From Pithys albifrons albifrons (lineage: Eukaryota; Chordata; Aves; Passeriformes; Thamnophilidae): a DNA stretch of 64,000 nt. Below, piece by piece: positions 45,419 through 59,400 of the stretch (its first letter is position 1; each line of letters opens with the position of its first letter). Where the stretch lies: NCBI RefSeq assembly GCF_047495875.1, contig NC_092460.1, positions 12,390,520-12,454,519 of the forward strand, given 5' to 3'. A model generated the notes under the pieces. The model saw only the letters and a program-made list of their open reading frames with translations, was not told the DNA's origin and did no database searches. The translations under genes were made by a program, and so were the position numbers.

Positions 45419-46011
45419 TGATAAGCGAAAACGCTGCAAAAAGTGACTGCTAAGAGGAAGTTTTGTATTCTAATAGCAGCAAGGTACTTATTGATAATGT
45501 TGGAGGCAAAGCCAGTTTGTGCTGGGCAAAAACTTGCCTAACTTGTTCAAGTAAAATAAGCCATTTATAGTCTTAAGTTCATGGTTAACACCTTGTAATT
45601 TCCATATTAATGACTGGGCAAAACCGTGGGCAGAGCTTTCCTTTTGGCTTGGAATTTGGGTAGTGGTCTCCTGACTTCATCCCTCGGGTGGTCTCAAAGC
45701 GTCTTCTTCACCGTTGGATTTCTGCCTTTTCTTTGTTCAGTGACATGACCTGTCAACCTTGTAAAGCCTTGGCTTCAACTCTCCAAAATCTTGATTTTTA
45801 CCATTTCATCCTATTGAAGTGTCTAGCTTAGTTTAATTTATGACTTCTAACCCATAGTACACTAGTTCCTATAACTACTGGACAATTTGTACCAGAACAA
45901 AGTGACTCTAGCACTTTATGCTGTTCAGAGACTTTGCTATGCAAACAACATTTTGAAAAGCAGAATTAGAAATTTCACAAAATTAGGTTTTTTTGGTCTC
46001 TTTTTCCTCCA
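45419..46011 (-). repeat. 5' LTR of the ERV (right copy, unit B)
   Basis: It is 593 bp like the unit A copy, with a few substitutions. The outer pyrimidine-rich end plus CACCCAG again forms a plausible acceptor before the PHF7 exon remnant. Confidence 0.9.
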
Positions 46012-47728
46012 CACCCAGTGCCTCATCTGCATGGAGCCTGTGGAGGACAGAAAGACTTTCAAGACCATGGTGTGCCCAGAGTGCAAAAGCATCTGGTTCC
46101 ACAGGGACTGCATCCAAGTAGGAGCAGTTTCCTCACCCCCAGGGGCACAGCAGGGGCTCAGCAGCACCAGGGCCTCACTCAGTGCTGCTTGTTTCTCCTG
46201 CAGGGACAGGCTCTGTCTGCAGGTATTTTAGCCTTCCAGTGCCCCCTCTGCAGAGGCCATCGGGAATTTCTCGTGGATATGTTCACTGTGGGGATCTGAA
46301 TCCCCTTGAGGTTGGTGTCCTTCTGCTGGGCTCACAACACAGGAGGGTGCAAGTGCTGTGCCTTGCCAGGGCATGCCCCAGCACTCTTGGCCCTACACTG
46401 CTTTGGGAGGGCCACGTTCAGCTTCTCACAGGAGTTGGAAATGGCACAGGGGAAAGGGCAGGGACTCACCTGCCAGATGCCAGGGCAGGCAGAGCTCATC
46501 AGTTTTCCTTTTCCCTGTCAGACAGCCATTATGGGAGGAAGGCGATGCATTCAGGGACCTGGGAGTGAGTCACCACCAGTGCAATGCCAGAGAGTGCCTT
46601 TATCCAGGAGGCAGAGAGGAGGCAGAGGAAGAGGGGTAAGTTGCCAGAGGGGGGCCGTGGGGGGCTCTGCAGAGGATCTGTGCCTTGGCAAGGGCTGAAA
46701 GCAGAAGGAGCCTGAAGGAGAGCTTGGCCAGATATCCCATGCTTTTGACACTTTGTCCTCACGGCCATCAATCTTTTTGCTTCCCCAGGCCCTGGGAAAT
46801 GCTCCTGTGCAGCTCCTGTGCTGCCGAGGGTACCCACAAACGCTGCTCCAGCCTGACAGACAGCACAACCAGCTGGGAATGTGGCAGTTGTGCTCCTCTG
46901 GACACAGGTAAGAGACAAAGCACACAGGTGCCCCTGGGCTGGGGCCATGCAGGGCCTGGCATCAGGTGGCCAGGATGGCTTGGCAGAGCCTGTCTGCTCC
47001 AGGAGGGCTGGGGGCACTGCTCTGGCCCAGCCTGCCTTGGACCTGGGGAGCCCTTGACCTTCCCACTTCCCCTTACAGCCCCCGGGAATGAGTCAGAGCT
47101 GGACATCCCTGACCTGGGCACACAGGACAGCAGCTCCTCCACCAGTCCTGGGCCTGACCTCACACAAAATGGCTCCTGCCAGCAAGGTCAGGCCCCAGAT
47201 CCACAGGGCCAGCGCAGAACTCTGCGTGACAGAACCCATGTGCCAACACCAAGTGCTGGGCGGCGCCAGCCCAGGCAGAGACAATCGGGGACATCCCGCA
47301 GGCAAAACTGCTCCCGCCTGCAACGTCAGACCCCAGATCCACCTATTGGGTCCACAAGTCCCCATGACAGGAGCCGCGTGAGACCATCAGGTATTGCGAG
47401 TCGCACATCAGGGACATCCTGCAGGCAAAACTGCTGTCGCCAACGTCAAAACTCAAATTCATCCAGCCTGTCCAGAAGGCCCCACGACAGGAGCTGCCCG
47501 CCTGCACCGAATGCTGGGAGGCGAAACCGAAGGGAGAACGCATCGGGAACATCCCGCAAGGGAAACCACTCCTGCCTGCAATGGCACAACCCAGATCCAC
47601 CTGGCAGGTCCACAAGTCCCCATGACAGGAGCCATGTGAGACCATCAAAAAAATTGTTTACTCCGAAACAGGTAACAATCTCAGGGGAAAAAAGATTTGT
47701 TTTCTTGCACTGGTTCCTTAAGAGTTAA
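46012..47728 (+). pseudogene. PHF7-like gene, 3' half downstream of ERV (unit B)
   Basis: Exon remainders are at 46,017-46,117, 46,204-46,310, 46,522-46,635, 46,789-46,907 and 47,079-47,728. The same in-frame TGA (46,297-46,299) ends the frame after FLVDMFTVGI. The tail exon is the short version without the 138-bp array. It differs from unit A at several amino acids (for example RRQPRQRQ for QRQPRQRQ), consistent with relaxed constraint. Confidence 0.88.
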
Positions 47729-48829
47729 TTAAATTAAATCCAATTAAAGTAAAAATAATTTTAAGACACAGATCACTGCACAGCCTCCAAAGACAGAAGT
47801 TAAATCAGGAATCTAATGAGGGCAAAGGCTTTAAAGACCTTCTAAGGATCCTGATTGCATTAGAAGCAGATCCAGCTGTTTTAAATTTGCTGTAATAGAA
47901 CAACAAACTGCTCTACAGGTGAAAACCATTCCTAATCAGATATAAAAATGGAATCCAGCTCTGACCAATTAACCTAACGACTCCCCTGGTTAATGAGGCA
48001 CAGCTGTCCCAACACAGCAGCAAAATCTGCCTTCTGGTTAAACACCAGGAGAGAGGCACAAACTGCAACCGTGTTTCACAAACAGTTCAAAACACCTCAA
48101 ATTCCAGGGAAAACGGTAATCTGACATTCAGCCTAGGCCTGACACATTCAAGGGACTGTGCAGGATATGATGCAGCTCAACACTGATGTATTAATATTTT
48201 CAACCAGGAAAAAACATAAGTTGATTTTATGTGTTTTAAACCATCCCTACTCTACCTGCAAGATCCACACTAACATTGTTCAATAGAAAGGGATGAGGAG
48301 GGAATAGGATTTTGTTGGTTTATTTCATAGGAAACGGCATCGGAATAAGAGGCACAAGAAAGCAACATTTGAAAATATGGTTTGCATTAAAGACTTATTT
48401 AGTGAATAAAGTACATGGAATTAAAGAATCCCCATGGCTGTGCAATTCATGAAGTGAATGACAACAAGCAACAACTAGAAGTTCTCCAACTTTTAAAGCA
48501 TCCTATTAGTTTGGAGGTGGGAATTTAACTGGATACAGGGGAGAAAGTTATGGTCATTACAAAGAGTATGGTGGGAAAAAGAAAAACACTACAGCAGCAG
48601 AACTTCATCCCACCTTAGCCAATCCCTCTTTTAAACAACAATAACAGGACACACAAACTGCTTACAGCTACTTGAACCCAAGGCTTTCACTAGACTGCAG
48701 AAGACTCAAAGACTAGTTGTGACTTCAGAGAGCTTTAACTCCAGAAAAAAAACCCCACCTCGTACATATTTTTAATTATAAAGCAACAAGTAAACTCTTC
48801 TCACTCTAAACATACATACCTAAGCACAT
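47729..48829. other. AT-rich spacer (unit B)
   Basis: Counterpart of 7,920-9,020. No gene or named repeat seen. Confidence 0.6.
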
Positions 48830-48889
48830 CACACATGTGTATTTATGCGTGTATTTATATACTTTTGTGCATCAACAGCGCTCATTCCA

Positions 48890-50325
48890 CACTTCTACGC
48901 ACCTGCCCGTCCACACCCCCGAGCCGCGGATTTTACGCCGCCACAAGCGGAGCCGGGAAGCGCCTCGGAGGGTCTGGGAGCAACGAGCGGGGGTTCGGCC
49001 CCGCAGGGACCGCGCCCGCCGGAGCCGGTGCCGCCCGCCGAGACTCAGGCTGGGAGCACAGACGTGCCCCGGGGGCGCGGCCGGGAACGGGGAGCCGCGG
49101 GCAGCGGGACCGGGGGACGGCACCGGGGAGCCGCGAGCGGCGGCACCGGGGGTTGGAGCGGAGCTGCCGGGAACGGGGAGCCGCGGGCGGCGGGACCGGG
49201 GGACGAGATGAGCGGCCGGAAACGGGGAGCTGCGGGCAGTGGAACCGAGCGGATCGGCCGGGAACGGGGAGCCGCGGGCGGCGGGACCGAGGGACGGAAG
49301 GGATGAGCGGCCGGGAACGGGGAGCCGCGGGCGGCGGGACCGAGGGACGGAAGGGATGAGCGGCCGGGAACGGGGAGCCGCGGGCGGCGGGACCGGGGGA
49401 CGAGATGAGCGGCCGGAAACGGGGAGCTGCGGGCAGTGGAACCGAGCGGATCGGCCGGGAACGGGGAGCCGCGGGCGGCGGGACCGAGGGACGGAAGGGA
49501 TGAGCGGCCGGGAACGGGGAGCCGCGGGCGGCGGGACCCAGGGGCGGGTCAGCTGTTCCCGCGCCCGGCGCGCGCCCCCCGCGCCTTTCGAAACGCGCGC
49601 CAAGCCCGCGCGCTGCGCGCGTCTGGACGCTACCACTGCTGCTTCCCGAGCGGGGGGCGGCCGGTCGCGCCTTCTTTCCCCTCCTTCTGAAAGAACGGCG
49701 CCGCTGAAGGGACAGTAGCAAAGCTCCTCGTTAGACACGAATGGGAAAAGCGTTGCTTTGGCGGTTGCTCCTGTGTTTTTGTTAATTTCTGCTCATGTAT
49801 TGCAGAAAACGCCCCTGCTTTTCTTCGTGATTGGTTACGCCCAAGGCGCCCTTCGTCACAAGACCCAGCCCATGTGTTCCCACCACACTTGACCGGCGGG
49901 AAACATGAAGCCTGCAGAGAACCCGGCTGCCTAACGAGGCGGAACCCTTTCCGCGTGAGAGCTGGGAAGAGGTGCTGGGGGGAAGGTAAATCGAGTGTCG
50001 CCGCGGGGAGGGCACATGGCGGCGGTGATGGAGGGGGGCGGCGGGGCCGGCGGCGAGGGGCTGTTCCTCGGGCCCCCTTTGCCGGGTGGGGGTCTCTCGG
50101 GCCGGGCCCGGGCCCCTCTGCCGGGCGTCCCTCGGCAGCTCCTGACGCGGTCGGGTCTGTGCGGGTCTCCCATGCTTCCGATAGAGCACCCCGGGTTATG
50201 CGGTAACGAGCCGCTGCCATTCACGATCGCGCAGCCGGTGATGCGATTCGAGGTTTAAGGCAGCCCCCGGTGCGGAGCAGCAGCGCGGGGTTTGCGGGCG
50301 CTGGACAGAGCAGGGAGCGCTGTTG
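48890..50325 (+). promoter_or_regulatory. CpG island / candidate NOL8 promoter (unit B)
   Basis: Same layout as 9,080-10,480, ending just before the first coding exon at 50,413. The candidate non-coding first exon ends at 49,985 with donor GTAAAT. Confidence 0.7.
49077..49545. repeat. GC-rich minisatellite upstream of NOL8 (unit B)
   Basis: Same repeat family as 9,268-9,700 with about 36 bp extra (a CACCGGGGAGCCGCGAGCGG variant near 49,120). It thus shows copy-number change after the duplication. Confidence 0.9.
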
Positions 50326-50412
50326 GGGGAGCGATTTGCCCGTAATTTGACATTCCAGGCGCACTGGCCCCTGCGGCGCCAGTGTCGGTGAGCTGTTGTT
50401 GTCTCCCCGCAG

Positions 50413-53400
50413 GAAAGCGGAGCGTGTGTTCCTGGTGTGATGCTTTGACTTCAGGCATAGAGAAGGAACAGGTTTCCAAGCGTTTGTATGTTGGAGGGCT
50501 TGGCCATACGGTGTCTAAGGCCGAACTGGAGGAAAGATTTGAGAAGTTTGGGCATGTTTTGGATGCAGAAATTATTACCAGAAAAGATGATCAGGGTATG
50601 TTTTGTTTTATCTTTTCAAGGTTCATTGCTTTTCAGTTTGAAGCGTGAAATGGAATTTTTGCTTCAGAGTCACTTTATTTTCACAAAATAGCTTAATTTT
50701 CAGTTTTAAAGGAAACACTGATATTACACAGAAGTTAACTGGATGTTTGTCATTGATCAGGGAACCCTGTGAAAACTTTTGCCTACGTCAGTGTCAGCAT
50801 TTCTGATGCCGAGCTTAGAAAGTGTAAGTACATCTTTCTGGTTTTTACTTGTTGATGTTTTTGAGCCAGGTTGTTTTACTGATAACACATCTGATGTCAC
50901 AACAGGATGTGGTCAAGGTAGAGCTTGTTTTATTCTGTTGCCTTCTTTAAGCTTCAATTTTATGGGTACCTTTCAGGTACAAACTTAAACCAAGTGAGCA
51001 GTGAGGTGTAATATCACGCTAAAGAAACGTCAGCCTGTCATAGAAGGAGGTGTAGTGAAGTCTGGGCTGTGCTTCTTTAACGTAAAAAATACTTATTTTC
51101 CCATCTCGTTGTTTTGCAGGCATGTCAATTTTAAATAAAACAAAATGGAAAGGAGGGACACTGCAAATTGAGTTGGCCAAAGAAAGCTTTTTGCACAGGT
51201 AAAAATCAGTTTTTAAAAATGCGTGTTGCTGCTCAAGTTACCCCTCTTCTGTTTATCTGATAATATTATGGCTGTGCTTTCATCTTCTACACTCTTTCAG
51301 TTTTCATAGAGAGTGGTGGAGTGTTGATTCATGTGTGATACTGCAACGTGATTTATGTTGTTATTCCCTTAAAGGGAACGTCAAGGTGTTGATTCCTTGA
51401 GCAGTGGGTGGTTGCTGTTCTGTGGGAGGGGGTCCCTGCCAGCTCGAATCCAGCACATGGGCTTTATTTAGTAGAGTACTTTTCCCATGTCTGATGTACT
51501 TCTTGGTACAGGCTTGCCACAGAGAGGGAGGAAGCAAAGCTGCAGAAAGAAAAGCCACAGAGAAATAACCAAGCATGTCTGTTGGAATCACTGAAAAAGG
51601 CTGGAGTTGTGGACTTCCACATGAAAGCAGTCCCGGGTACAGAGGTGCCAGAACACAAGGTATGCTGGGGGAGATGTGTAAGAGAAGTAAACCAAGAAAA
51701 AGCAAGCTCATTATATCTAAATTTATGCTAAATCTCTGTGCCTTATGTAAAGACATGTAATTATTGGGGGTGACAGTCCAAGTTGTGAAAAGTGGGCTGA
51801 AGAAATACCTCCTGTAGAGACAAGGAGAAGGCTCCTGTTATTCAGAGAGAGTGCTCAGGCATTGGAATGGGCTGCCCAGAGAGGGGGTGGATTCCCCATC
51901 CCTGGAGGTTTTTCAACTGAGCTTGGCCGTGGCACTGAGTGCCATGATCTGGTAAAGGGACTGGTGTTGGACCAAGGGTTGGACTTGATGATCTCAGAGG
52001 TCTTTTCCAACCCAATCCATTCTATGATTCTGTGATTCTTTGCAGTGACTGGAAATAATTGTGATCTGCTTGTCCCCTCTCGTGGTGTTAAATCAGGAAA
52101 TGCTTTGTTCCTTGTGTATGTTGGGAATTTGCATAAGCCTGTAGCATAATGTACATTCATGTCACCCTTAAAAGCTTGTAAAGAGACTGTGTGACTTACT
52201 TTTATACAGCACATAATTTTTGGTGGCTGGGCTGTCAGGAACTGCTCTCTGTGCTTCACATTCAGGATTAGGGTCTGCACGTGCTTACAAGAGGAAGATT
52301 AAAATCACTGAACATGCAAATTAAGACAGGAAAAATAATATTAATTGGAAAGTTTTGAAAATTATTTGCAAAGCACAGAATGGTGCTAGAGGGATTTTTG
52401 TGTGTGTGTGGCAAAGGGGAAGAGAGCAAAATAATAGTGATTCTGTCTGTGCAGTGGCTGCTGTTAACTCATAAACCAGAAGCCATATATTAGACATAGT
52501 ACTTGCAAAGTAAAGAAATTTACTACTTTGTTATCATTCTTTATTTGCAGGTCGTAGAAGTTTGGGGTTTTGGTTGGCTTTGGGTTTTGTTGTTTTTGAG
52601 AAGGAAGCTGGCTAAGTTGCACAGTACGATTATATCTCACTAAAGAGCATAAACAAAAATGAATTAGTCACAGATGGTTCTTTTATTAGTAGTTCTGTTA
52701 TCCAAGAACAAACATCTTTCTCTGTTCCAGGGTTACTTCCACTCTCTTTTTGTTTAACACCGTTTACTTTTCTTTTCCTATAGAAGTGGGTTGTTGGTAA
52801 ATTTGGCAGAGTCTTGCCTGTCCTCCACCTCAGGAATCCGCAAAAGAATAAAATATCCTTTTCCTACTGTCTGGGCATAGGCACAGTTCCCTTCCTTCTT
52901 CTGTCATATGGAGAAACAGTTGCTGAACAGTCTTAATTTTGATTGCTATGTCAGACTCAATTTACTGAATCCCTCAAGTGTGTCTTGCAGTAAATTTGTG
53001 TGATTTGGAGCAGTTTCTTAGACTGCACAAGTCAGTTGCTTAAAGACATGAGATGAAAAAGGGCTCCTTGTTGTCCTTTCGTGTAGAATTCAGCCTGTTC
53101 AGAAAGACTCGAGTCTGTTTGCTGGAGGAATCTTGTTTTAATTCCTTAACTCAGACCAACGTTGTGAAATATGACCCCTCAAAGTACTGCCATAACCTGA
53201 GGAAGCTGGAGCCAGACCGGGCACAAGCAGCTCCTGTGCCTGAGCTCACCCAGCACTTGGAAGGGAGAGATGTCAGTGCAAACAGGAAACGACAAGGAGA
53301 GTTCTCTGGGATGAAGAAACCACCTAAAAAACCGAGGCCACTGTGCAGTGAGGCCCTGAATGGAGCAGCAGCTCTGTCCTCTGGGTGCCAGCCCCGTCCA

Positions 53401-56400
53401 AAACACACCAGCTCACCACAACTCAGCCAGAGATCAAACCCCAAACCCAATGACGAGTTGAAATTGCCTCCATCGAGGAGTCTGGATAGTAAAACGCCAG
53501 GCAAAGGTTTATCATCAGATCAGAGGAATGTTAGTGGAGTTACAGCTCGAAATAACACGAGTGTTTCTGACAGTGATGTTGATTCTGAAGAGGAGATCAG
53601 AGCCATGGTAAAGAAAGAGACAGAAAAATGGAAAGCTGGAAATGCTGAGACTGAAAGTGACCCCTTGGAAATCGCTGGGGATGATTTTGGATTAAAATAC
53701 AGTAGTCACTGGTCCTTAAGCAAGCCAGATGCCATGAAGAAAACCACTAAAGGAAGTTACAAAGAGACTGTGGAATATGGTAATGGTTATGATTCAGCAG
53801 GTACAGATGAAATTATTGCTGAAGGTAAAACTCCAGATCCAAATAGCAGCAAAACTGCAATTTTAGAAGATTCTGAACAGATGAAGGTGGAAAGTAAAAA
53901 AATCCTAGCTAACAAAAAAAGTGCTTTGTTAAATGTCTCATCACTGAAAACTCGAAATGTAGAAGGAGAACACATTGAAAAAAAGTGGAAAATTAAAAAA
54001 TCCAAAATTGGTGCATTGCAAACTTCAGCAGTTACCAGTACAGCAGAGACAAGTGATAGTGAGAGCTCTCACTCGGAGTCTGAGCAAGGGGAGTCTGAAA
54101 TCAGTTCTGACTATGAGTCCATGATGCAAAACTGTTACCGCTTAGACCTTTCCTTACATGACTTAAAAGCATTGGCTGCCAAAAACACTGGGACACCTGC
54201 AGAGGAATCTGATGGTGCACAGAGTTCTGCTCAGTCCCCTGCTGAAGAAAATCCTAAGGGTAATGCAAATAAACCAAAACTTCCTAAATGTCACCCTGCA
54301 GATAAAAAAAAAAAGCATCTCTCCTGACGATGTGCTGGCTGATATTTTAGCAGGGGAGAATAAGGAAAGCTCCAAGGGACAAAATAATTCACGTTTGAAA
54401 TATCAGCCCTTCAGGGGAATGGGGTCCCTTTGTGTGAAAGAGTCAACTAAGGACAGTACTGGGTTAAAAAAGGGGTCTGTAGGTTTAGGACTTGGAGCTT
54501 GTGTATTTTCTTCTGGGGAGGAGTCATCTAAAAGACAGCCCAAGAACCATCCATTGTGTGCACTTCAAGTCAGCAGTAAAAAGAGACAAAATGTGCCCAG
54601 TGAGCAGCATGAGGCACCGTCACCTGGTGCCTCCTCAGCAGATGAGAGACATCAGCCTGTTTCCAGGCCATGTTTACAGGGGAAGAAAAAAGACAGGAGT
54701 TCTCCACAAGACCACAGTTCAGAGCATGGAGCTGCCTCTCCCAGCCTTGATCAGAGTGACAGTGAGAGCAGTGACAGGGACAGCAACGCTGCAGGGGCTC
54801 TGAAACACGTTAAACGGCAACGGGAGAGCCCAAAACTGCTTTCCAAAAAAATGAAGATGAATGTAAGCAATAAAAAGCCAGAACGCGAAGCTAATACATG
54901 TGAGAACAGGAAGACAAGCCTTCCAGAAGATAAGGAGCTTTGTCTTCATGCTACTGCTTCAAAGGAATCTGCAAGAGACAAACAGGAGCAGGACAACCAG
55001 AGGAGGCTGGCGGCTCTGGAGGAGAGACACAGGGAGAGAGAACTCCAAAAGAAACTCATTCAAGGAGCACTTTCGAATCTGGTAATTACACTCACAACTT
55101 TTATCTGAATAGTCCAGAGTACAAGGAAAAGGGTAATTAATGTATGTGAATTAAGATTCCTAAAAATCATAGTCTGGATCTTCTGATACATTGCCAGTTT
55201 TGAGTATATACAAAATCCTGCATACCTCGTCCCTGGAATGCCTCTGGAGTTGCAGGAGGAATAGCAGAGGTCATGGAAATGCCTTTTAGATACTTCTGTA
55301 TTAGTGCAGCAAGTACTTGCTGTGTTTGACCTGACATTTCCCCCTTTCCTAGGACGGCCAGCCAGCAGGGAAGCACAAACACATCCTATTCGATTCAGAC
55401 ACGGAAAATGAGACGTTGAAAAAAGACGCAAGTTTGGGAAATATGCCTGGAGAAGTAAGTGTTATTAGGCAAAAGCCCTGTGTGACCATGCCTTTTGTTC
55501 TGAAGATTAGATTTCCTAGTGAAGTGCCAGAGAAATGTAGGTAAGTTTTGAATTAACATCAGACAGGTTTGACAGTACTTAACCGTTCATCTAAGAAAGC
55601 TTGAGAGCTTGGAGAATTTGGAAGGAGTTTGAGATTGGTACAGAAGGTATTCTAACTTAGAAGAGAAAGAACTTCTGTATAATTAGTGTTGAAATTCCTC
55701 TGCTTTTAGGCAAAGGCAGGGGAGGAGATTGGGCTTGAGCAGTACAGAAGTACTCTGCTCTTTCTGAGACTGGATGAACTGCTAAGGCAGTATCTTGTTT
55801 TTGTTGAGCTCCAAAGAACTGTGTAAGGTTTCGTCTTTACTATCATTAGCAGACTCCTCATGATTTTACTGCCATGGTTTAGTACAATTAAATACTTATT
55901 TTTTTCTCAAATAGAACTTCTTATCTATGACATTTTTTAATCGCATCTCTGCTAAAACTTTAAAGCATTGGGTTTGCTTTTGTTGGGATTTTGCCTTATA
56001 AATGTATTGAGATTAGGACCATTATCGTTATTTAGCCATTGACATTTTTACCTTCCTTGATGTAATCAGAAATTTGCAATTTTTTAACTGTTGTAAAATC
56101 TGAGTTGCCCATTTGTAATGGTTCTACCCATGGCTTCCTCAGTAACCACTGTATCTAAGGAAGTTACAAGTATTCCACATGTGTCTTCCACATAGTAGGG
56201 GAGGAGGGGTTTTTGGTTTTGGTTGTCCCTTTTTCCTTGGCCGGGGTTGCTGGTGGGAGAGGCTGGAGTCTGATCCCTTCGGTTGCTGGTGGTTCTCCTG
56301 TCCTGGGTGAGATTGTTTCATGCTTGTTCCCCTTCCTTGAAGTTTTTAATTGTGTTTGTCTGTTTCATTTGGGTTTTTTTTGGTTTGGTTTTGTTTCTTC

Positions 56401-59400
56401 CCAATTTTCTTGTTGATCAGTCCCCTTTTCCCTTTCCCCTGGGGGTGGGATCCTATGTACTGTGTACACAGTGTGATTGTGAATGTTAGAAAATATAATT
56501 TCTTCTTTTTATTCATTTCAGTTTCTTTTGAGTTAATTTCTTTTCAGTGTTTCTTCCGTTTGCTGGGGAGGCTTTTGAGAGGGGGGAAGGGGGGCCAGTC
56601 GAGAGTTGGTAAAAAGCTAGGCTAAACCTGGACACCATTACGTGGATATTTTGCCCATGATGAAATGGAATAATCATAATTTTAATTTTATAATTATAAA
56701 CCAGAGTTGCACGAGGTGTGTATACAAGATAAGATTGGCAGCATGTTGATCAGTGCTGGAAATGCACAGGGTTGTGCAGGAAATCCACTTTTTCAGGAAA
56801 ACTGGAAAGCACATGAACAAAGTTGGTACTGATTTATATTCTCAGATGTAAATAACCTCCTTCTTTTGTTTTTCCTTTTTGTTTAACAAAGGATACATCT
56901 GCTCCCAAGCCTTCAGGCAAACTGTTTGACAGCAGTGAGGACGAGGAAGACAACACGGACGATGAACGATTCATAATTAAGCCACAGTTTGAAGGCAAAG
57001 CTGGGGAAAAAGTGAGTGAACCCATCACTGGAATTTAATTTTCCTCTGAGAGTCTATAGGGCCACTTCAGAGGAACAGAACTGGTAGGCTTGTATTATTG
57101 CTGAGTATGATTTATATCAATTTACAATAGAATTCCCTTCAACAGAGGAAAGAGTGGCCATGGAGGAAATAATGTGTGGTGTTATCTTTGTATCCAAAGA
57201 AATTCCTGGAAAAGGCCTCAAGAGCTAAAGATTATTAGTATGTTGCCATGAAGTATGAAAAGAAAGGGATTGAACGTTGCTGATTTCCTCCTCCAGTGCT
57301 TAAGAGCACTTGTTTCATTTGTTTAGCTCCTGAGGCTGCAGTCCCGATTTGGCACCGATGAAAGATTCCGCATGGACGCCCGATTCCTGGAGAGTGACAG
57401 TGAGGAGGAAGGTAAAGCTGCCCATACTTCCTGGTTACTGGTAGTAATGGAGCCATATCATGGAGCTTCAGCTTTTGAAGCACCTTATGGCCTCCTTTGG
57501 CTTCTTTGGTGATCCCTTAAAAGAAAACCACCCACCTCTGCTGTGGCTCTGCATGGGAAACACCAGGGGTGGCTGTGCTTTCTTAAAGGTGTATGCTGCA
57601 AAAGTATTTGGAACAGCTGAGTGAGGCACATGTGCCTAATAAAACAACATTTGAGACTATTTTTAATACAGCATGATATCAGAATGTGTTTATCCACATT
57701 GAAAAACTGGGTAAGCGGTGACTTAGAAAAACCCCCTTTTGGATCATTATATTCATTTAAACTGTTTGTTTTGTAGCCATCCTGCAGCCTGTGGCTGATT
57801 TGGCAGTCTTAAGTAGGGTCATTTTTTTTCTTTAGCAGCAGAAGGCAGAAAAGCTGAAAATAGAAAAAGTTTGAATATCCACCCCCAAGAAAAAGAAATT
57901 AACCCAGTTTTCAGGATTCAATTTCTTTCTGAAACTTAAATTTTTGCCTCACTCTGCTATTCCCTTCATTGCTTTCATGTGATCTTCTGTAGGGCATCAG
58001 CAGTGGCAGAGGGGTTGCAGTTACATGACAGCAGCAGGAAACATGTTAAATACCTGATCTGGCCTTCACATGAAATAGATGCCCAGAACTGTTCTAACCC
58101 AAGATTTTCTACAGTGCAAGGCACAAAGTCTCTGAGTAGCTTTTAGATAAAGGAAGCGATGTGTTGATAGACGTGAGCTCTGCTAGTACTGTAGTGATAC
58201 TATGCATCAAATATCACAGGCTCAGCAGGGAAAATATAATGTATTTCTTGTTATCTTAGCAGAGACAAAGAGCTTGAAGGCAGATGAGGAAGACGAACTT
58301 GCTGCAGAGAAAAAGAAAACTCTGCAGATACTGGGAAGCCTCTTGAACATCAACCTGGAACAGCCTAAGCCAAGTAAAACAGCAACAAGTGCCAAGAAAT
58401 TCAAGTATGAATCATCTGCCATCAGTGAAGGAGTTCTAGGGTGGCTTCAGTTTTGCCGGTGTTTCCTAACCAAAATTTCTGCCTAGATGGCTGAGGAAAG
58501 TACTTCCTTTCTTGTGTGTATTTGAAGTCAGTATTTAATGGAATTCCCAGGCACTGACTAGCAGGGACTTTCTAAATGTCAATTACATTTTGGAGAGATT
58601 TTGGTGAAGAAGCCAATTTGAATTTGTATCCTACTGTAAAGGTTTGGGGTAGCTTTCATTTGAGCCTTTAGAGTGTCTCATGGTTTCTCTTTGCCTTTCT
58701 ATTTTCTTAGAGACATTAATGCCCTCCGTTACGATCCCACCAGACAGGACCACGCAGTTTTTGAAAGGAAACCAAGTACTACAGAAAAGGAGAGGTAATA
58801 TTACAGCTTGGTAACTATAGTTGTGATGTTTCTCCCCTTAGAGAGAAGCCTATGGCAGCAGACTGAGTTTGAAACTACGCAGACTGCTATTTTCTCTTTA
58901 GTCCTCCCTGTGATTGCAGAAATCAATATACAATAGGAATTGTGAGCACTAAAACCGGCATGCAGTGTCATCTTTTCTTTGTAGTCCATCTACTCTCTGC
59001 ATGCCATTTTCTGTCCTCACTGAAGGTGAGAAAGGTCAAGTCATGGACTTGAAGATTTGAGAAGTTTTCAAGAGACATGTGTATTTGCTCTTATCCTGTG
59101 AAAAAGCATATTAGCTCTTAACATTTCTTTTGCCAGAAGAGAAATCTGTCCTAAGTATCTTCATTTATGAACTACCACATGTTAAGTGAAAAGTCCCTTA
59201 ATGATGTGGGTAATAAAAAGGAGGCTTGTTCCTGCCTTTAGAATCAAAGCTCAGATGTTTCCCCTGCACTGCTCTCTCCCTTAAAAGTGAACTCCTCATC
59301 AATGTGCATGGCTGAGTTTAGGAAAACATCAAGAGCCAGGTGGCTCTTTCTTTTAAAAACAGCTGTGTTGTGTTACTGTCCTCAAACAATCCCATTTCAG

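Larger units (their letters stand above)
39928..46011 (-). mobile_element. Endogenous retrovirus inserted in a PHF7-like exon (unit B)
   Basis: This is the same insertion as 109-6,202. It has the same exon position, TG...CA ends, CACCC target duplication (39,923-39,927 and 46,012-46,016) and internal deletions. LTRs are at about 39,928-40,490 and 45,419-46,011; the pol remnant is at about 42,260-43,210 on the minus strand. The insertion predates the 39.8-kb duplication. It differs from the unit A copy by scattered substitutions and the (ATT)n length. Confidence 0.92.
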